NCBI GenBank assembly: GCA_016192035.1
Contig: JACPUW010000026.1
Location: forward strand, 16,779 to 80,778
Direction: 5' to 3'
DNA: 64,000 bases
DNA from: Bacteroidota bacterium
Lineage (GTDB): Bacteria; Bacteroidota; Bacteroidia; CAILMK01; JACPUW01
Shown here piece after piece: positions 38,184 to 48,032 of the stretch (the stretch's first letter is position 1; each line of letters begins with the position of its first letter). The position numbers were made by a program, and so were the translations under genes. Under the pieces are notes generated by a model. The model worked only from the letters and a program-made list of their open reading frames with translations. It was not told the origin of the DNA and ran no database searches.

Positions 38184-40322
38184 CTATTTCTTTGATCTAA
38201 TTATGGTTACAGTTCCCCTTTCTTCTTCCCATACCTCATTGACCAGCACCCTGACCACATACATATAGGTATCTTCGGCTACCAATTGTCCGCTATAGGC
38301 ACCGTCCCAGCGATTGTCGTAGTTTTTGGTACTGTAGATGATGTCGCCCCATTTATTGATTACAATGAGCTCATTTTCATATTTGGCTATATCGCGTACC
38401 ACAAAGTAGTCGTTAACCCCATCTCCATTCGGAGAAAAGAACTTAGGCACAATTACATAAGGTTTGCCACAGCGTTTGGTAATTACCGCTATGTCCAGGG
38501 TATCGGTAGTGCACTTGCCATCATTGCCCACTACCCTAAACACCTTCCGGGTGTTTACTTCATCCACTTTCACTATGATTTTGTCAGAAGATTCACCCGT
38601 ATTCCACCAAAAATTGGTGGTTCCGGTAGCGGCAAGGGTTACTTCGGTGCCCACACAAACTTCATATTCGGTCTTTTCCGCGCTGATTGTAGGTTTTGGG
38701 TTCACGGTTATGGTGAGTGAATCAATACCTGGGCAGCCTGTTCCGGACAATATGAGCCCATAAGTAGTGGTTGACAAAGGAAAAGCCTTTGGGTTTGGCG
38801 CGAAGGCATCGCTGAGCGTTTCGGAATTGCTCCATTGAAATATGCCGGTACCCGCAGCACTGAGCTGCACGGTGTCACCCTGGCAAATTTCCAAGTCAGG
38901 CCCTGCATCAACCGTGATGCTCTCAACCACACGTACCATAATGGTGTCATAATCGGGGCAGGAGTTCACATCTTCTATCTCCACAATAAATTCCGTATCG
39001 GAGCGTACAAAGGCAATTGGATCAGGTATATCCTCCCTATTTACGCTATCCTTTGGTTCCCAGCTATAAAACACCCCACCGCTTGCCTTGAACTGCACGG
39101 AATCGCCCTTGCAGAGCGTGGTATCATGGAAGGTAAGTTTCCCATCCGTTTGCCGCTTAATGTCCAATACCACCGAATCTATACCTGGACATTTTTCGCC
39201 CGCCGAAATGGTAGCCACATAAACCTTGACCGTTTCGGTTGGCTTGCACCAGGGGCTTACCACCTCATCATTGCTGAGAATGTGTGAAGGTGACCACTTA
39301 AAGAAGGTGCCTCCCCTTGCTTCTAATTGCAAACTATCACCCAGACAGAGGAAAGTGTCACTGGAAGGAATGCTTATTTCGGCAGGACGGGGAACGCCGA
39401 AATCAATAAAAACTTGGTCGGTCGATTTGCAGGAACCAATGCTCACTGCCACTTCATAAGTCTGGGCCTTAGTAGCTTTGAGCAGAGGGGTTGGAATATC
39501 GTATTTGGAAAGGATGTCGGCCCCAGAGGTAACGGCAGTCCAGAAATAGCTGGCACCGCCCGAGGCATTGAGCCTGACGCCCCTTCCTTGGCAAACTATG
39601 GTATCCCTTCCTGCATTGGCCACTACTTTGGGAAAATCCACGGTTAGCCGCGGACGATATTGTGGCACATCATAATCACTGCTGCAGAAGTGTACTTGGC
39701 GTTCGGTAGTTTCATCGGCCAATACGACCCTAAATCCGAAGTTGCTATCGGGGTATTCCAACCAAAAGCGCACCATATCGGTCATGTCTATGGTCACATC
39801 TTCGGTGGCTGTGGACGTGGCCGGCACCAGTATTCGGTGGGCGTTTCCGGTCATCTTGGTCACATTGGGCATTCTGAGAAAACCCGATGACACCGGCACT
39901 TGCCAACGGATGGTGTCCTCTGCCCAATCACCCGTTACACGCTCTATATAAAACGCGTTGTTGCCAGTGTTCAGGTGTTCATCACCGGCCAGCGCCGCCC
40001 TATAATAGTAGAGATCCAGTTTGGCCGAATTGGGCAGGGCGGTAGGATCCAATTTGCCAAAGGCAGAAAGGTCAAACTTAACAAACGACCTCATGAGCCG
40101 GGTAACACCTCCCAGTTGTTTGGCAGATGCGTAAATGTGCTTCGTTTCGGCCCTATTGGTGGTGTCACAGGGCACGGCGGGTACCCCACATAAGGGGTAA
40201 CGGTGGCAAACGGCGTCAATCCCATCGGTGGGGCCAGGCTGGGCCACATACACGCATTGCGCACTTACCCAATGGGTTAATACAAGGGATAACAGCAGGA
40301 AAATTGGGAGTTTTCTGGGCAT
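38184..40322 (-). CDS. Secreted DNRLRE/Ig-repeat protein with gliding-motility (type B) T9SS CTD
   Basis: A surface protein of about 712 aa. I start at 40322 (MPRKLPIFLLLSLVLTHWVSAQ) for the signal peptide. A DNRLRE-type beta domain occupies the first ~235 residues ('SFVKFDLSAFG', 'IDMTDMVRFWLEYPDSNFGF'). Four or so Ig-like repeats with 'LCLGDSLQLEARGG'-type cores follow. The C-terminus is a type B CTD: 'PKFFSPNGDGVNDYFVV', 'INKWGDIIYSTKNYDNRWDG' and 'DTYMYVVRV'. Type B proteins such as SprB rely on PorP/SprF partners, and exactly such a gene follows 2 bp downstream. Confidence 0.92.
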   Translation of the reverse strand: MPRKLPIFLLLSLVLTHWVSAQCVYVAQPGPTDGIDAVCHRYPLCGVPAVPCDTTNRAETKHIYASAKQLGGVTRLMRSFVKFDLSAFGKLDPTALPNSAKLDLYYYRAALAGDEHLNTGNNAFYIERVTGDWAEDTIRWQVPVSSGFLRMPNVTKMTGNAHRILVPATSTATEDVTIDMTDMVRFWLEYPDSNFGFRVVLADETTERQVHFCSSDYDVPQYRPRLTVDFPKVVANAGRDTIVCQGRGVRLNASGGASYFWTAVTSGADILSKYDIPTPLLKATKAQTYEVAVSIGSCKSTDQVFIDFGVPRPAEISIPSSDTFLCLGDSLQLEARGGTFFKWSPSHILSNDEVVSPWCKPTETVKVYVATISAGEKCPGIDSVVLDIKRQTDGKLTFHDTTLCKGDSVQFKASGGVFYSWEPKDSVNREDIPDPIAFVRSDTEFIVEIEDVNSCPDYDTIMVRVVESITVDAGPDLEICQGDTVQLSAAGTGIFQWSNSETLSDAFAPNPKAFPLSTTTYGLILSGTGCPGIDSLTITVNPKPTISAEKTEYEVCVGTEVTLAATGTTNFWWNTGESSDKIIVKVDEVNTRKVFRVVGNDGKCTTDTLDIAVITKRCGKPYVIVPKFFSPNGDGVNDYFVVRDIAKYENELIVINKWGDIIYSTKNYDNRWDGAYSGQLVAEDTYMYVVRVLVNEVWEEERGTVTIIRSKK

Positions 40323-40683
40323 CGTAGCAAGAAATTTAGAGTTTTCAATATCCGTTAAGGGGAAATCGAAGGTCAATATTAGGTCATTTACTTAAATGTT
40401 AAGCCTATGGTTAGCTTTTATATGATATGCCAAGCATAAAGCCGAGTACGTACAAAAGTAGGGTTTGACCCTATTCATGCCGTTGCCTCACCATTTGAAA
40501 TCGCCCTAAACCTTCCTGCAATACCTTTGTTGTTTGAAATCGGTCTAAATAACGCAATCAAAAGGATTTGGCAATTGATGTAACAACCCGTTTCGGCAAG
40601 GCAGAAATGGCCTTTGTGGCAGCCTTGCAGATGGGCCAAACCCGGGATTATGACCGATTTATACTTTGAATCAAATTGTTAGC
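40323..40683. promoter_or_regulatory. Regulatory region upstream of sufB with repeated AAATCG elements
   Basis: This 361-bp region between divergent genes holds a 17-bp direct repeat, TTTGAAATCGCCCTAAA at 40494 and TTTGAAATCGGTCTAAA at 40533 (15 of 17 identical, 39 bp apart). A third, inverted copy of the core lies at 40652 (GACCGATTT). A Bacteroidota-style -7 box TACCTTTG (consensus TAnnTTTG) lies at 40522, between the two direct copies, with a TTTG at 40494 whose spacing is a little long. This looks like an operator/promoter for the suf operon. Confidence 0.5.
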
Positions 40684-42132
40684 ATGAACGGCCAAGAAGA
40701 AGATTTGCTAAGTGAAATCACCGGTTCTGACTATAAATATGGTTTTACCACCAACATAGAACAGGAATTTGCCCCTATAGGGCTGGATGAGAGTACCATA
40801 CATTTTATTTCTCAAAAAAAAAATGAACCTGAATGGATGCTCCAATGGCGGCTGAACGCATTTGCCAAGTGGAAAAAAATGCAGGAGCCCGAATGGGCTA
40901 ATGTTCAGTATCCCAGGGTGGACTATCAATCCATTTCATACTATGCCGCGCCCAAGAAAAAGGATAAGCTCCAGTCGCTTGACGAAGTGGACCCCACCTT
41001 GATAGATACCTTCAACAAATTGGGTATCCCCCTTGAAGAGCAAAAAATCTTGGCAGGCGTAGCCGTGGATGCCGTAATTGACTCAGTATCCATAAAAACA
41101 ACATTTAAGGAAAAATTGGCGGAGGCAGGTGTCATCTTTTGCGCCATAAGTGAGGCCATTCGCGAACACCCCGAATTAATCAAGAAATACCTGGGCATGG
41201 TGGTGCCGGCAAACGACAACTTCTTTGCTTCGCTCAACTCAGCGGTTTTTAGTGATGGGTCTTTTGTGTATGTGCCAAAAAATACCCGCTGCCCTATGGA
41301 GCTGAGCACCTATTTTAGGATCAATGCCCAAAACACAGGCCAGTTTGAGCGCACACTCATCATAGCCGACGAAGGGGCATACGTAAGCTACCTGGAAGGG
41401 TGTACTGCACCCATGCGCGATGAAAACCAGCTGCATGCCGCGGTGGTTGAGCTCGTGGCACTTAAAGATGCCGAGATAAAATATAGCACTGTACAAAACT
41501 GGTACCCAGGCGATAAGAATGGAAAGGGTGGGATTTACAATTTTGTTACCAAGCGGGGAATTTGTAAAGGTGCCAATTCAAAAATATCCTGGACCCAAGT
41601 AGAAACCGGCTCGGCCATTACTTGGAAATATCCATCTGTGCTGCTCACCGGTGACAATTCCATAGGCGAATTCTATTCGGTAGCCGTGACCAATCACCAC
41701 CAGCAGGCCGACACCGGCACCAAAATGATACACGTGGGCCGCAATACCAAGAGCCGTATTGTATCCAAGGGCATTTCGGCGGGTAAAAGCCAGAATTCTT
41801 ACCGGGGACTGGTAAAGGTGATGAACCGGGCTGACGGAGCCAGAAATTACTCCCAGTGCGACTCCCTCCTCATAGGCGATGCCTGTGGCGCCCACACGTT
41901 TCCCTACCTGGAAATTGACAACCAAACCGCCAATATAGAGCATGAAGCCAGCACCAGCAAGATAGGTGAAGACATACTCTTCTACTGCAATCAGCGCGGA
42001 ATAGACAACGAAGAAGCCACTGCCATGATCGTAAATGGTTTTAGCCGCGAAGTGCTCGACATGCTCCCCATGGAGTTTGCCGTGGAAGCCAAAAAACTAC
42101 TGGCCATTAGCCTGGAAGGCAGTGTTGGATAA
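40684..42132 (+). CDS. sufB: Fe-S cluster assembly scaffold SufB
   Basis: Scaffold subunit of the SufBCD complex that builds Fe-S clusters in the cytoplasm. The beta-helix core and typical blocks are present: '[24 protein letters not shown]', '[19 protein letters not shown]' and '[10 protein letters not shown]'. I use the ATG at 40684 (MNGQEEDLL). The ORF-track start at 40666 is a TTG six codons earlier with no support. The 482-aa length is normal. It heads the operon sufB-C-D-S-E-T. Confidence 0.96.
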   Translation: MNGQEEDLLSEITGSDYKYGFTTNIEQEFAPIGLDESTIHFISQKKNEPEWMLQWRLNAFAKWKKMQEPEWANVQYPRVDYQSISYYAAPKKKDKLQSLDEVDPTLIDTFNKLGIPLEEQKILAGVAVDAVIDSVSIKTTFKEKLAEAGVIFCAISEAIREHPELIKKYLGMVVPANDNFFASLNSAVFSDGSFVYVPKNTRCPMELSTYFRINAQNTGQFERTLIIADEGAYVSYLEGCTAPMRDENQLHAAVVELVALKDAEIKYSTVQNWYPGDKNGKGGIYNFVTKRGICKGANSKISWTQVETGSAITWKYPSVLLTGDNSIGEFYSVAVTNHHQQADTGTKMIHVGRNTKSRIVSKGISAGKSQNSYRGLVKVMNRADGARNYSQCDSLLIGDACGAHTFPYLEIDNQTANIEHEASTSKIGEDILFYCNQRGIDNEEATAMIVNGFSREVLDMLPMEFAVEAKKLLAISLEGSVG

Positions 42133-42174
42133 CCTAAATAAATATGCACCAATAACCTACAAGCTAGATTAGAC

Positions 42175-42930
42175 ATGCTACAAATACAAAACCTTCACGC
42201 ATCGGTACAGGGCAATGAAATACTAAAAGGGATAAACCTAGAGATCAAACCCGGCGAGGTACACGCCATCATGGGCCCCAATGGTTCGGGAAAAAGCACC
42301 TTAGCCTCTGTTTTGGCCGGCCGCAATGATTACGAGGTGGGCACTGGCTCGGTGCGGTACATGGGCAAAGACCTCTTGGACATGGACATTGAAACCCGCT
42401 CACGCGAAGGCATTTTCCTCGCTTTTCAGTATCCGGTGGAAATACCCGGCGTTTCAAACACCAACTTTATGAAAGCCTGTGTAAGCGCCCATAGGAAACA
42501 CCTAGGCCTGGAAGCCCTTAAACCCAACGAATTCCTTAAAATGATCCGCGAAAAGGCAGCCTTGGTGGACCTAGATCCCAAATTCCTGCACCGATCAGTA
42601 AATGAAGGTTTTTCGGGCGGAGAGAAAAAACGCAACGAAATTTTCCAAATGGCCATGCTCAATCCCAAGTTGGCCATCATGGACGAAACAGATTCAGGCC
42701 TTGACATAGATGCACTCAAAGTGGTGGCCCGTGGCGTAAACGCGCTTAGGAATTCGGATAATGCCTTCTTGGTCATTACCCACTACCAGCGCCTGCTTGA
42801 GTACATAGTGCCCGACTATGTGCATGTGCTCTACAATGGGCGCATGGTAAAAACCGGGGGCAAGGAGCTGGCCCTGGAACTGGAAGAAAAAGGATATGAC
42901 TGGATCAAAGAACCCCAAACAGCGGTGTAA
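42175..42930 (+). CDS. sufC: Fe-S cluster assembly ATPase SufC
   Basis: ABC-type ATPase that drives conformational change of SufBD. Walker A 'GPNGSGKSTLASVLAG' is near residue 34. The Q-loop region 'IFLAFQYPVEIPGVSN' is SufC-specific, as are the signature 'EGFSGGEKKRNEIFQ' and Walker B 'LAIMDETDSGLDIDAL'. The 251-aa length is standard. It lies 42 bp after sufB and 3 bp before sufD. Confidence 0.97.
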   Translation: MLQIQNLHASVQGNEILKGINLEIKPGEVHAIMGPNGSGKSTLASVLAGRNDYEVGTGSVRYMGKDLLDMDIETRSREGIFLAFQYPVEIPGVSNTNFMKACVSAHRKHLGLEALKPNEFLKMIREKAALVDLDPKFLHRSVNEGFSGGEKKRNEIFQMAMLNPKLAIMDETDSGLDIDALKVVARGVNALRNSDNAFLVITHYQRLLEYIVPDYVHVLYNGRMVKTGGKELALELEEKGYDWIKEPQTAV

Positions 42931-42933
42931 GCC

Positions 42934-44220
42934 ATGGACCTGTTGCCAGAAAACTACAAGGAGCTCTTGCTCCACTACATAGACAATTGGACAGCCTGTC
43001 ATACGGCACCAGCTTACCTACAAAACCTGCGCGCACAGGCCAAAGGCGCCATTCAGGGCCTGTCATTCCCCACCCGCAAAATGGAAGAGTGGAAATACAC
43101 CACCCTTGACCGCGCCATTGGACACCAACCACTGCCACCCGACCCTCTCACCGGCATAGACCCCGATTGGCTTGAACAGTATGCATTGCCCGGATTGGAG
43201 GCCACCAGGCTAGTGTGCATAAACGGCGAAATACTCTACCACGACCCCCTGCCAAAAGGGGTACGGCTGGAGAGATTGGAACAATGGCCCAGCCATTTAC
43301 CTGAGCCCGTACCACAGCCGCATGATATTTTTGAACAAATCCATACGGCACTTCTCAGCAGCCACTGGGTGCTGGGTGTGGCTCCCGGAGTTAGCGTAGA
43401 AAAGCCCATACACTGTATAAACCTTATAGACAACCGGCTAAAAAACGTGCTATGCCAGCATGGCCTACTCATGCAGTTTGGCGCTGGCGCACAATGCAAC
43501 TTACTGGAAACCCAACACTGTCTGGGCAAGCACTCGGCACTTAATAATTCATTGATGCAGCTGCAATTAGCCCCCAACAGTGTGGTAGGTCATGTGCAGA
43601 TTCAACAAGGCCATGCCTACCAGTCAACTGTGCAGCGCACACATGTGTATCAAGCGGGTGGCAGTACGTATTCCAATTACTTATTCAGCCTTTCGGGTCA
43701 AATCATCCGCAACAACCTGCACCTCTCCTTGCAGGGCGAACATACCGAGGCCAACCTTTATGGCCTATATCTGGCCAAGGACCATACCCATATAGACAAC
43801 CACACCCTGGTGGACCACCAAGTGCCCAACTGCCAGAGCAACCAATTGTACAAAGGGGTACTTGCCGGAAACGCCACCGGTGTATTCAATGGCAAGATCT
43901 ATGTAAGGCCACAAGCCCAAAAAACCAATGCTTACCAACAGAATAGGAACCTGTTGCTGAGCGAAAAGGCTACCATGAACACAAAGCCTCAATTGGAGAT
44001 TTGGGCTGATGACGTAAAGTGCAGCCACGGCTGCACGATAGGACAACTAGATGAAGGCCAATTATTTTACCTACAGGCACGGGGCATAGGCCCAGAGGCA
44101 TCAAAGGCCATGATGGTGTATGCCTTTGCCAGTGAGATAGTAGAAAAGGTGAAAAATGCCCAGGTGCGCGATTATTTGTTGGGAATCATTGCCAATCAAT
44201 TGAATTTTTCCATTGACTAG
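42934..44220 (+). CDS. sufD: Fe-S cluster assembly protein SufD
   Basis: Paralogue of SufB and partner in the SufBC2D scaffold. The N-terminal 'SFPTRKMEEWKYTTLD' and the C-terminal 'CSHGCTIGQLDEGQLFYLQARGI' are family hallmarks, with the beta-helix between them. At 428 aa it is of typical length. The stop overlaps the TTG start of sufS by 8 nt, which suggests translational coupling. Confidence 0.96.
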   Translation: MDLLPENYKELLLHYIDNWTACHTAPAYLQNLRAQAKGAIQGLSFPTRKMEEWKYTTLDRAIGHQPLPPDPLTGIDPDWLEQYALPGLEATRLVCINGEILYHDPLPKGVRLERLEQWPSHLPEPVPQPHDIFEQIHTALLSSHWVLGVAPGVSVEKPIHCINLIDNRLKNVLCQHGLLMQFGAGAQCNLLETQHCLGKHSALNNSLMQLQLAPNSVVGHVQIQQGHAYQSTVQRTHVYQAGGSTYSNYLFSLSGQIIRNNLHLSLQGEHTEANLYGLYLAKDHTHIDNHTLVDHQVPNCQSNQLYKGVLAGNATGVFNGKIYVRPQAQKTNAYQQNRNLLLSEKATMNTKPQLEIWADDVKCSHGCTIGQLDEGQLFYLQARGIGPEASKAMMVYAFASEIVEKVKNAQVRDYLLGIIANQLNFSID

Positions 44221-45454
44221 CACCACCGCCATATCCCCACTCCATGTAGGCCATATTCGCAGCCAGATACCCATTCTGAGCCGGGAAATAAAGGGCAAAC
44301 CCCTGGTATATCTGGACAATGCGGCCACTACCCAGAAACCACAGTGCGTGGTAGATGCCCTGTGCCATTATTACCTTCAGGCCAATGCAAACGTGCACAG
44401 GGGCATACATACCCTTAGCGAAGAAGCCACCCATGCCATGGAACAAAGCCGGCATTTCTTGGCCGACTACCTGGGGGCATTACCTGAAGAAATCATTTTT
44501 ACCAAAGGCACTACCGAAGCCATAAACCTGGTAGCCAGCAGTCTGGCCAAAGGCAAATGGTTCAGGCCAGGTGGACAAATACTGCTAAGCTACCTAGAAC
44601 ACCATGCCAACATAGTACCGTGGCAGATGGTAGCCGAACAACATGGCTTGGAGATTAAGGTCATTCCCGTGACAGACCAAGGCGAGTTGGACTTGGCTGC
44701 CTGCCGGGCACTCATAAGCCCCAATACCCAGATGGTGGCACTGGGCCATACATCAAATGCCCTGGGCACCGTAAACCCAGTGCGTGAAATTGTGGCCTGG
44801 GCCAGGGAAGTGGGTGCGCTTAGCCTGGTGGATGGCGCACAAGCCATGGGGCACACCAGGGTTAACATGACCCAGCTGGGTGCTGACTTTTTTGCTTTCT
44901 CGGCCCATAAGGCCTTTGGCCCCACCGGTGTAGGTGTGCTATATGGGCGCGCCAACTTGCTTGACCGCATGCCGCCATACCAGGGCGGTGGGGAGATGAT
45001 AACCGAGGTAAGGTTTGAAAAAACTACCTATAACACGCTGCCTTTCAAGTTTGAAGCAGGCACACCCCACATATCCGGAAACATAGTGGCAGCAGAGGCC
45101 GTCAAGTGGTTTACCGCACATGCGCCAGAGGCGGTAGCCCAGCATGAACAGCAGCTGTTGCAGCGCGCTACCCACCGCTTGGAAGCCATTGATGGGCTAC
45201 GTATCATAGGCCAAGCCAAGCACAAAGCCCCTGTGGTATCATTTGTGGTAGAAGGCGTACACCATCATGACCTGGCCATAATGCTTGATATAGAAGGTAT
45301 AGCGGTAAGAACTGGTCACCACTGCACCCAGCCGCTCATGGAGCGGTTTGGCATCACGGGCACCACACGCGCCTCATTTTCACTCTACAACACGCTGGAT
45401 GAAGTGGATTTCTTTGCCGATATGCTAAAAAGGGCCATCAACAAACTGCGCTAA
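44213..45454 (+). CDS. sufS: Cysteine desulfurase SufS
   Basis: PLP-dependent enzyme that takes sulfur from cysteine as a persulfide for cluster assembly, leaving alanine. The PLP lysine is in 'FAFSAHKAFGPTGVGVLYG' near residue 230 and the active-site cysteine in 'RTGHHCTQPLM' near 370. The typical N-terminus 'IRSQIPILSREIKGKPLVYLDNAATT' is intact. There is no in-frame ATG before this block, so the TTG at 44213, inside the end of sufD, is the best start. Downstream sufE begins at the next base after the stop. Confidence 0.95.
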   Translation: MTSTTAISPLHVGHIRSQIPILSREIKGKPLVYLDNAATTQKPQCVVDALCHYYLQANANVHRGIHTLSEEATHAMEQSRHFLADYLGALPEEIIFTKGTTEAINLVASSLAKGKWFRPGGQILLSYLEHHANIVPWQMVAEQHGLEIKVIPVTDQGELDLAACRALISPNTQMVALGHTSNALGTVNPVREIVAWAREVGALSLVDGAQAMGHTRVNMTQLGADFFAFSAHKAFGPTGVGVLYGRANLLDRMPPYQGGGEMITEVRFEKTTYNTLPFKFEAGTPHISGNIVAAEAVKWFTAHAPEAVAQHEQQLLQRATHRLEAIDGLRIIGQAKHKAPVVSFVVEGVHHHDLAIMLDIEGIAVRTGHHCTQPLMERFGITGTTRASFSLYNTLDEVDFFADMLKRAINKLR

Positions 45455-45883
45455 ATGACCATACCAGAAGTTCAAGAAGAAATAGTTCAGGAGTTTGCCA
45501 TGTTTGACGACTGGGCACAGAAATACGAGTACCTCATAGAATGCGGCAAACACCTGGGCAACATAGACCCACGGTACAAATCCCAGGAATTTTTGGTAAG
45601 GGGTTGCCAGTCTCAAGTATGGCTATATGCCTCTTACATAGACGGAAAAGTGAATTACCAAGTGGACAGCGATGCAATAATAGTTAAAGGATTGGCTGCC
45701 TTAGTAATGCGCGTTTATAATCACCGCAGCCCAGATGAAATCTTAGACCATCCGCCCACCTTTATCGAAAAGATTGGTATGCAGGCCCACTTGTCGCCCA
45801 CCCGCTCCAATGGGCTCCTCTCTATGGTGAAACACGTACAATCATTTGCCCTGGCATTCAAAACCAAATACAGCCAACCATGA
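45455..45883 (+). CDS. sufE: Sulfur acceptor SufE
   Basis: Accepts persulfide sulfur from SufS and passes it to SufB. The acceptor cysteine is C51 in 'FLVRGCQSQVWLYA', and the preceding 'KYEYLIECGKHLG' is typical. The 142-aa length is normal. It begins immediately after the sufS stop and overlaps the next gene by 4 nt (ATGA). Confidence 0.95.
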   Translation: MTIPEVQEEIVQEFAMFDDWAQKYEYLIECGKHLGNIDPRYKSQEFLVRGCQSQVWLYASYIDGKVNYQVDSDAIIVKGLAALVMRVYNHRSPDEILDHPPTFIEKIGMQAHLSPTRSNGLLSMVKHVQSFALAFKTKYSQP

Positions 45884-46221
45884 ACCACGAAACTGAACAC
45901 CTTCCTGAGCGCCTTGAGGAAATGCTAAGGGAAAAGGTGGTTGACGTACTCCATACCGTCTTTGACCCTGAAATTCCTGTGGACATTTATGAACTGGGCC
46001 TGATATATAAAATTGATATTATGCCCATTAACAATGTTTTGATTGAAATGACCCTCACCTCGCCCATGTGCCCGGTGGCTGAGTCGCTGCCGCAAGAGGT
46101 AAAGGATAAAGTGATTGAAATACCGGAAGTAAATGATGTGCAGGTAGAGGTGGTGTTTGACCCACCCTGGACCCAAGACATGATGACCGAAGTAGCCCGC
46201 CTAGAACTCGGGTTTATGTAA
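45880..46221 (+). CDS. sufT: SufT-type MIP18/DUF59 Fe-S maturation protein
   Basis: A 113-aa MIP18-family (DUF59) protein thought to help deliver Fe-S clusters to target enzymes. The diagnostic core is 'TVFDPEIPVDIYELGLIYKI', followed by the conserved cysteine in 'TLTSPMCPVAESLP' and 'VVFDPPWTQDMM'. It is the last gene of the suf operon, overlapping sufE. Confidence 0.92.
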   Translation: MNHETEHLPERLEEMLREKVVDVLHTVFDPEIPVDIYELGLIYKIDIMPINNVLIEMTLTSPMCPVAESLPQEVKDKVIEIPEVNDVQVEVVFDPPWTQDMMTEVARLELGFM

Positions 46222-46275
46222 TCCATTAATTTTGCATTTAACTATTTATCAACAACATATAAAGAACCACCACAC

Positions 46276-46692
46276 ATGTACCCAGCACAAATAGTACTGC
46301 CCATGAAAGCCGACCTCACCGAGGCGGGTTTTGAAGACATCACCACTGCCGAGGCTGCGGCCGAGGCCATAGAAAACACGGAAGGCACCCTGCTCATGGT
46401 TATCAATTCGGTATGCGGATGTGCCGCCGGTATGGCAAGGCCAGGAGTAAAAGCCTCACTCAAGGCCCCAAAAACCCCCAACAGGCTCTGCACGGTTTTC
46501 GCGGGATACGACAACGATGCGGTAAAAAAGGTACGGGAATACCTCCTTCCCTACCCGCCCTCCTCGCCCTCCATTGCATTGTTTAAGGACGGGGAGTTGG
46601 TACACATGCTCGAACGCCACAATATAGAAGGCTATCCGGCCGATGCCATAGCGCAAAACCTGATGGCTGCCTACGCTGCCCATTGCGGTTAA
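46276..46692 (+). CDS. Bacilliredoxin (BrxA/BrxB family)
   Basis: A small thioredoxin-fold protein of 138 aa with the unusual C-G-C active site at residues 47-49 ('VINSVCGCAAGMARPG'), diagnostic of the BrxA/BrxB (YphP/YqiW, DUF1094) family. These enzymes remove bacillithiol from protein thiols after oxidative stress. It lies 54 bp after sufT in the same direction, which suits a redox/Fe-S theme. Whether this organism makes bacillithiol cannot be seen here. Confidence 0.93.
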   Translation: MYPAQIVLPMKADLTEAGFEDITTAEAAAEAIENTEGTLLMVINSVCGCAAGMARPGVKASLKAPKTPNRLCTVFAGYDNDAVKKVREYLLPYPPSSPSIALFKDGELVHMLERHNIEGYPADAIAQNLMAAYAAHCG

Positions 46693-46828
46693 GCCGGCAT
46701 ACCATGCCATAGCCCACCTACTTTGATAAGTGGGGCCAAGCTGCCTGTGAGCCAAACTCCCACAGTTGGCATTCATACCTTTGTGCCCCGCTTCACCTAT
46801 TCCCATAGTTTTTTATCAATTCCACCGT

Positions 46829-47899
46829 ATGCCTGAATTTCATACCCTTGTAGTTAAAGACCTGGTCAATGAAACCAGCGATGCCGTATCGGTACACTTT
46901 GACATACCACTTGACATACAGGACAAATACCGCTACAAGCCCGGACAATACCTTACCCTGAAGCTTACCCTTGATGGCGAGGAGCTGCGGAGGGCCTATT
47001 CGCTGTGCAGCAGTCCCTATGTGGATTCTACACCGGCCATTGCCGTAAAAAAGGTGGCCGGTGGGCGCATGTCAAACTACATCAACGAACAGCTAAGGAT
47101 AGGCGATAAGGTGGAGGTAATGACCCCTTTAGGAAATTTCACCACCGAGCTTAACGAGTTTTACTCCAGGCACTTTGTATTATTTGCCGGGGGCAGCGGC
47201 ATTACCCCCATCTTCTCCATAATGAAGTCAGTGCTACACGCCGAACCCACCAGCCGGGTGAGCTTGGTGTATGGCAACAAAGACCAGGAATCAATCATCT
47301 TTCGCGATGAGATTTACGCCCTTGAAGGCCAGTTTGCTGACCGCTGCCAGGTAGTCCACTGTCTTGAAAATCCACCCACGGGCTGGAACGGCGCTTCTGG
47401 AAAACTCACCCCGGAGACAGCAAAGGAACTTCTGCATTCGCTGGAATGCAATGTAAAACAGGCCATTCATTTTATCTGCGGCCCCACACCCATGATGGCC
47501 AATGTGCGCCAAGCACTGGAGCAAATAGGCGTATCCAAGGATTCCATTCACATAGAATACTTTACCGCAAAATCTGAAGGATTGTCGGTGCCGCCCCCGC
47601 CGCCGGAGGCTGCCACATTTAGCGGAAAGGCAGCGGTAACGGTAGAGCTGCACGGCGACACCTACCACATACAAGTGGACCAAAAAGAAACCATACTGGG
47701 CGCAGGTCTGGAGGCCGGTATAGACCCACCTTTTGCCTGCCAAATGGGCATTTGTACCACCTGCCGGGCAAAGCTTTTGGAGGGTACCGTGCACATGGAT
47801 GAGACCGAGGGCCTCACCAATGACGAGCTGGACCAAAACTACATACTCACCTGCCAGGCCCACCCCAGGAGCCCCGTAATAAAAGTGCGGTACGAATAG
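46829..47899 (+). CDS. PaaE-like NAD(P)H ferredoxin reductase with 2Fe-2S domain
   Basis: A flavin reductase fused to a plant-type ferredoxin. FAD domain block: 'LRRAYSLCSSPYVD'; NAD-binding region: 'FAGGSGITPIFSIMKSVL'; C-terminal 2Fe-2S cysteines: 'FACQMGICTTCRAKLL...ILTCQAH'. I use the ATG at 46829 (MPEFHTLVVKD) for the natural start. PaaE works with the phenylacetyl-CoA oxygenase PaaABCD, but none of those genes is here, so the electron acceptor is open. Stand-alone homologues are common in Bacteroidota. Confidence 0.9.
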   Translation: MPEFHTLVVKDLVNETSDAVSVHFDIPLDIQDKYRYKPGQYLTLKLTLDGEELRRAYSLCSSPYVDSTPAIAVKKVAGGRMSNYINEQLRIGDKVEVMTPLGNFTTELNEFYSRHFVLFAGGSGITPIFSIMKSVLHAEPTSRVSLVYGNKDQESIIFRDEIYALEGQFADRCQVVHCLENPPTGWNGASGKLTPETAKELLHSLECNVKQAIHFICGPTPMMANVRQALEQIGVSKDSIHIEYFTAKSEGLSVPPPPPEAATFSGKAAVTVELHGDTYHIQVDQKETILGAGLEAGIDPPFACQMGICTTCRAKLLEGTVHMDETEGLTNDELDQNYILTCQAHPRSPVIKVRYE

Positions 47900-48032
47900 C
47901 GGATCCTGCGACCTTTTACCCGCATTTCATACTTAAGTAGGTGGTATAACCCTAATACTTACGGTGATTACCGTAGGATTGGCTGCAACTGCCTACCTTA
48001 ATCTTGCCCCTTCATTCTTTAAAACAAGCACC

